10,536 nt of DNA from Clostridiales bacterium (GTDB taxonomy: Bacteria; Bacillota; Peptococcia; DRI-13; UBA5745), in contig WRNN01000023.1 in assembly GCA_009776595.1 (NCBI GenBank), positions 1-10,536 on the forward strand, in the 5' to 3' direction. The notes below the pieces were generated by a model. It was not told the origin of the DNA, did not search any database, and saw only the letters and a list, made by a program, of their open reading frames with translations. The translations under genes and the position numbers were made by a program. Positions 7,119-10,536 of the stretch are shown here, piece by piece. The number at the start of each line of letters is the position of its first letter. Within the stretch, counting starts at the first letter, position 1.

Positions 7119-8650
7119 CAGACGCTGCGAAGGCATCCGGGCATGTACGGTTTCGCTCCAATCACGCGGGAGACGCTTCCGTCCTGGCGGATCTGCTGCA
7201 TACTTACGGTTGCCTGCTGACAGACGAAGGGGATACTCCGTATAGCCCCGGCGATTCTGCGCTCACTGTGCAATGGGCGCCTTCCTTCGCCGGATTGACC
7301 ATCGCCTGGGCGGCACAGGGGAAACAGTGGTCCCATCGGGAAAGCGTCCAAGCTTCCGGTTTTATGGAAACGGAGGAAAACCGCAGGCGCCGTATTCTCC
7401 GGCTGGCCGTTCACCGCTTATTGGAGAAGGAAGCGGATCTGCGGGAGATCTTGCAAGCGGCCCCCGGTCCCTGGGGTACCTTAACAGGGGTAAGGCCCTC
7501 TAAAATGATACAGCGTTTCCTGGATCAGGGATTGGACGATGCGAGGATGCATTCGATTCTGACGAATGACTTCGGTATAGAGCAGAGCCGCAGCGCCCTG
7601 CTACTGCAGATAGGCCGCAGCCAAAGGCCTTTCCTGCCGTCCGCCGGCGAAGGCAGGGACAGGGTCAGCCTCTATGTCGGCTATCCCTTTTGCCCCAGCA
7701 GGTGCGGCTACTGTTCCTTTCCGGGATATGAAGCAAAGCGCTGGCGGAAATGGCAGGCGCCCTATCTTCAGGCTTTGGTTAAAGAAATACGGCAGGTCGG
7801 CGAATTCGCTTCCGGGATGGACTTTCAAGTAGAGAACCTCTATATAGGCGGCGGCACTCCCACCTGCATGGCGCCCTCCCAAATGAACGAGGTCCTTTGG
7901 GCATTACGCGAGTCCTTCCGCTTCGCGGCGGAGGGGGAATGGACAGTGGAAAGCGGCCGCCCGGAAACGCTGACGGACGACATGCTGGAGGTATTCGCGG
8001 CCCATCCGGTCAGCCGGATTTGTATCAACCCGCAAAGCATGCATCAGGATACGCTGGACAGGATAGGGCGCAGGCACGCTGCCGGGGAAACGGACGCGGC
8101 TTTCGCCCGGCTCCGGGAAATGGCGGCCCGGAAGCGGATCGCCAACTGGCGGACCAATTGCGACCTGATTCTTGGCCTCCCCGGAGAAGGATTGGAGGAA
8201 GTCCGGGAGAGCCTGGCGCATGTGCTCGATTGTCTTCGGCCGGACAATGTGACGCTGCACAGTCTGGCGATCAAGCGGGGCTCTGCTTATAAAGAGACGC
8301 AGCCGGGGCTGCCGGACAGACAACTTGGCCTGTCAATGCTCGCGCGCACGCGGGAAATGATGGCCGAAGCCGGATACCGGCCTTACTATCTGTACCGGCA
8401 GAAAGACAGCCTGGCCGGCGGGGAAAACGTAGGATATACGCTGCCGGGCCGCGAATGCCGGTATAATATCATGATGATCGAAGAACGCCAGACCATTCTG
8501 GGCATGGGCGCCGGATCGGGAAGCAAATTCCTGCACCCCGGCGACTGGAGCCTGGACAATGTCTATAACCCTAAGGATATGATTCAGTATATCGAGAGGG
8601 TCGATTCCCTGATAAAAAGTAAAGTTGACAAGCTAGCCGCAGTTCGATAA
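7115..8650 (+). CDS. hemZ: HemZ-type radical SAM protein (coproporphyrinogen dehydrogenase-like)
   Basis: The 511-residue protein has an N-terminal region of about 180 residues characteristic of HemZ, then a radical SAM domain. The cluster motif is CPSRCGYC (C193, C197, C200), binding [4Fe-4S] with S-adenosylmethionine. GGGTPT (245-250), a catalytic-domain ESGRPETLT (279-287), and LGLPGE (353-358) follow. The length is close to B. subtilis HemZ. The residue after the third cysteine plus one is Phe, not Cys: E. coli HemN has CxxxCxxCxC, while HemW and HemZ have CxxxCxxCxF. Conversion of coproporphyrinogen III to protoporphyrinogen IX is therefore only a family annotation. The start ATG overlaps the previous stop (ATGA) and has no clear Shine-Dalgarno site, so coupling to the upstream gene is likely. 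In many Firmicutes hisS follows; here aspS does. Confidence 0.9.
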   Translation: MTDAAKASGHVRFRSNHAGDASVLADLLHTYGCLLTDEGDTPYSPGDSALTVQWAPSFAGLTIAWAAQGKQWSHRESVQASGFMETEENRRRRILRLAVHRLLEKEADLREILQAAPGPWGTLTGVRPSKMIQRFLDQGLDDARMHSILTNDFGIEQSRSALLLQIGRSQRPFLPSAGEGRDRVSLYVGYPFCPSRCGYCSFPGYEAKRWRKWQAPYLQALVKEIRQVGEFASGMDFQVENLYIGGGTPTCMAPSQMNEVLWALRESFRFAAEGEWTVESGRPETLTDDMLEVFAAHPVSRICINPQSMHQDTLDRIGRRHAAGETDAAFARLREMAARKRIANWRTNCDLILGLPGEGLEEVRESLAHVLDCLRPDNVTLHSLAIKRGSAYKETQPGLPDRQLGLSMLARTREMMAEAGYRPYYLYRQKDSLAGGENVGYTLPGRECRYNIMMIEERQTILGMGAGSGSKFLHPGDWSLDNVYNPKDMIQYIERVDSLIKSKVDKLAAVR

Positions 8651-8652
8651 AA

Positions 8653-8690
8653 TATCAGCCAAATCATAAATTATCAGTGAAATCATAATG
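8653..8690 (+). repeat. Imperfect 19-bp tandem repeat between hemZ and aspS
   Basis: Two adjacent 19-base units, 8653-8671 and 8672-8690, share TATCAG, then two differing bases, then AAATCATAA, and differ at the last two positions (15 of 19 identical). The stretch is markedly AT-rich against its GC-rich surroundings and fills most of the 56-base gap. It shows no strong hairpin or T-box-like structure. It could be a protein binding site, a weak promoter region or a chance duplication; none can be chosen from sequence alone. Confidence 0.6.
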
Positions 8691-8694
8691 AGAT

Positions 8695-8700
8695 GAGGGA
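8695..8700 (+). promoter_or_regulatory. Shine-Dalgarno site for aspS
   Basis: GAGGGA lies six bases before ATG 8707 and supports that start over the in-frame ATGs at codons 5 and 8. Confidence 0.65.
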
Positions 8701-8706
8701 AGTCCT

Positions 8707-10503
8707 ATGACGAATTCCATGGAAGGAATGAAACGCAGTTGTTATTGCGGTCAGGTATCCACCCTGGATTTAGACAGGGTTGTTACGCTGACAGGATGGA
8801 CGCACAGGCGCAGGGACCACGGCGGCGTGATCTTTATCGATCTTCGGGACCGGGAAGGTTTGGTACAGATTGTGGTGGATCCGGTCGCCATCGGGCAGAC
8901 GCTCTTTCAGGTGGCGGAGACCATACGGAATGAATATGTCCTTGCCGTCACGGGCAAGGTGCGGCGCCGTCCGGACGGATCGGCGAACCCCAATCTGAAA
9001 ACCGGTGAGATTGAAGTACTGGCGTCGGATTTGCGGATTTTCAGCCAGGCGAAAACGCCTCCTTTTTATGTAGAAGACGACGTCGTCGTGGATGAAAACA
9101 TCCGCATGAAATATCGTTATCTGGATCTGCGCAGGCCGCGGCTTTACCAGGGACTTGCCCTCCGCAGCAGAGTAAACCAGAGCATACGCGCGTATTTTTC
9201 CTCGAACGGGTTCCTGGAAGTGGAAACGCCCACGCTGATTAACAGCACGCCGGAAGGGGCCAGGGATTTCCTGGTGCCGAGCCGGCTCCATGAAGGGGAG
9301 TTTTACGCGCTGCCCCAATCCCCGCAGATTTATAAACAAATCCTGATGGTATCCGGGATCGACCGGTACTTCCAGATCGCCCACTGCTTTCGGGATGAAG
9401 ATCTGCGCGCCGACCGGCAGCCGGAGTTTACGCAGTTGGATATGGAAATGTCCTTCGTCGAGCAGGGCGACGTGATGCAAATGATCGAGGGCATGGTCCT
9501 TACCGTGTTTAAGGAATGCCTGGGGATCAGCTTGCCTGAGCCCTTTCCAAGAATGACCTGGCAGGAGGCGATGGAGCGCTTTGGCTCCGATAAGCCGGAC
9601 ACGCGCTTTGATTTGGAAATGGTAGAAGTCGGCGACATCATCGCCCGAACAGAGTTTCAGGCCTTTACCTCCGTCCTGGAGAAGGGCGGCAGGGTCAAGG
9701 GCATCAACGCTAAGGGCTGCGCCGGCTTTTCCCGCAGGGAGATCGACGACCTGACCAAGCTCGCCGCCGTATACGGCGCCAAAGGCCTGGCCTATATCAC
9801 AGTGCAGGAGGACGGCAGTTACAAGTCCCCCATTTCCAAATTCATGACAGAGGCGCAGATGGAGGAACTGGTTGCGCGCATGGGAGGGCAAGCGGGGGAT
9901 ATGCTCTTCTTTGTCGCCGATACCTTCGACGTCATGTGCGCGGCGCTGGGCCATCTGCGTTTGCGTTTAGGGGAAATCCTGGGCTTGATCGACGAAAATC
10001 AATTCCGTTTCCTATGGGTCGTCGAATTCCCGCAGTTTGAGTATTCGGCGGAGCAGAAGCGTTATGTCGCCATGCATCATCCTTTCACTATGCCGATGGA
10101 CGAAGACTTGGATAAACTGGATACCGATCCGGGCCATATGCGGGCGAAGGCCTACGATATCGTGCTGAACGGCGTGGAGGTGGGCGGAGGCAGTATAAGG
10201 ATTCATCAAAGCAAGGTGCAAGAACGTATGTTCCAGGCCCTCGGCCTTACGACAGAAGAATGCAGGACCAAGTTCGGCTACCTGCTGGACGCTTTCGAAT
10301 ATGGCGTGCCGCCCCACGGGGGACTGGCCATCGGCATAGACCGTCTGGTTATGTTGATGTTGAAACGGGATACCATCCGCGACGTAATCGCTTTCCCCAA
10401 GACCCAGAGCGCTATGGATCTCATGTGCGGCGCGCCTTCCTTGGTGGATGAGCAACAGTTGGACGAGCTTCATATTGCGGTAAAGCTGACGAAAAAAGAG
10501 TAA
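8707..10503 (+). CDS. aspS: Aspartyl-tRNA synthetase, possibly the non-discriminating Asp/Asn type
   Basis: This is a 598-residue bacterial-type class IIb synthetase that charges tRNA-Asp with aspartate. It has an N-terminal OB anticodon-binding domain (about 10-110), the class II catalytic core with motif 2 [16 protein letters not shown] (228-243), the bacterial GAD insertion (about 290-410) and motif 3 GLAIGIDRL (539-547). In the anticodon domain it reads RRRDHGG (34-40, H38) and [10 protein letters not shown] (87-96, G91). E. coli AspRS, which discriminates, has RRRDLGS and a lysine in the second place, while Pseudomonas aeruginosa-type non-discriminating enzymes carry His and Gly. The enzyme may therefore also make Asp-tRNA-Asn. 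The Shine-Dalgarno site GAGGGA fixes ATG 8707. It is the last gene before a strong hairpin. The family call is near certain; the tRNA specificity is an inference. Confidence 0.97.
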   Translation: MTNSMEGMKRSCYCGQVSTLDLDRVVTLTGWTHRRRDHGGVIFIDLRDREGLVQIVVDPVAIGQTLFQVAETIRNEYVLAVTGKVRRRPDGSANPNLKTGEIEVLASDLRIFSQAKTPPFYVEDDVVVDENIRMKYRYLDLRRPRLYQGLALRSRVNQSIRAYFSSNGFLEVETPTLINSTPEGARDFLVPSRLHEGEFYALPQSPQIYKQILMVSGIDRYFQIAHCFRDEDLRADRQPEFTQLDMEMSFVEQGDVMQMIEGMVLTVFKECLGISLPEPFPRMTWQEAMERFGSDKPDTRFDLEMVEVGDIIARTEFQAFTSVLEKGGRVKGINAKGCAGFSRREIDDLTKLAAVYGAKGLAYITVQEDGSYKSPISKFMTEAQMEELVARMGGQAGDMLFFVADTFDVMCAALGHLRLRLGEILGLIDENQFRFLWVVEFPQFEYSAEQKRYVAMHHPFTMPMDEDLDKLDTDPGHMRAKAYDIVLNGVEVGGGSIRIHQSKVQERMFQALGLTTEECRTKFGYLLDAFEYGVPPHGGLAIGIDRLVMLMLKRDTIRDVIAFPKTQSAMDLMCGAPSLVDEQQLDELHIAVKLTKKE

Positions 10504-10506
10504 GGG

Positions 10507-10536
10507 AACAGGAGGGGGCGCCAACCCCCTCCTGTT
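10507..10536 (+). terminator. Rho-independent terminator hairpin after aspS
   Basis: A perfect 12-bp inverted repeat (AACAGGAGGGGG with CCCCCTCCTGTT) encloses a 6-base loop CGCCAA, starting three bases after the aspS stop. The descending arm ends in TT at the last base of the window, so the expected U-tract would lie just outside it. The position marks the probable end of the secF-aspS transcription unit. Confidence 0.82.

Noticed and set aside
8651..8706. T-box leader for aspS
   Set aside because: The gap is only 56 bases, with no T-box sequence, stem I or terminator/antiterminator; far too short.
8770..9954. 394-codon open frame on the minus strand
   Set aside because: It lies wholly antisense to aspS, whose motifs are intact. 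The product has no recognisable domain, and its openness is explained by the codon bias of the GC-rich gene opposite.

Overview
This is a compact, gene-dense stretch of a bacterial chromosome of moderately high GC. All genes lie on the + strand. The gene set and order (SecF, LapA-like protein, RecJ, Rel, D-aminoacyl-tRNA deacylase, metallo-beta-lactamase-fold hydrolase, HemZ, AspRS) match the conserved sec-recJ-rel-dtd-hemZ-aspS neighbourhood of Firmicutes. The SecF plus LapA plus RecJ lead-in and the helicase-fused RecJ suggest the diderm class Negativicutes. That placement is an inference from remembered gene order and family features, not from a search.

Layout: 1-150 is the last 49 codons of secF. 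208-612 is a small LapA-domain membrane protein. 599-3826 is a 1075-residue protein joining a complete RecJ single-strand exonuclease to a RecQ-like SF2 helicase. 3816-6038 is a bifunctional (p)ppGpp synthetase/hydrolase starting at TTG. 6035-6478 is dtd. 6495-7118 is an MBL-fold hydrolase. 7115-8650 is a HemZ-type radical SAM protein. 8707-10503 is aspartyl-tRNA synthetase. A strong hairpin at 10507-10536 closes the window and probably the transcription unit. No noncoding gap exceeds about 60 bases. Four of the seven junctions overlap by 4 to 14 nt, so the genes probably form one translationally coupled operon.

The genes are housekeeping functions: protein export, envelope, DNA repair and recombination, stringent response, tRNA proofreading and charging, and tetrapyrrole-related radical chemistry. 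I see no mobile element, CRISPR array, RNA gene, phage gene or defence island. The points most worth a second look are the RecJ-helicase fusion, the AspRS residues that resemble the non-discriminating type (which would imply amidotransferase-made Asn-tRNA), and the missing hisS between hemZ and aspS, where a short 19-bp imperfect tandem repeat lies instead.
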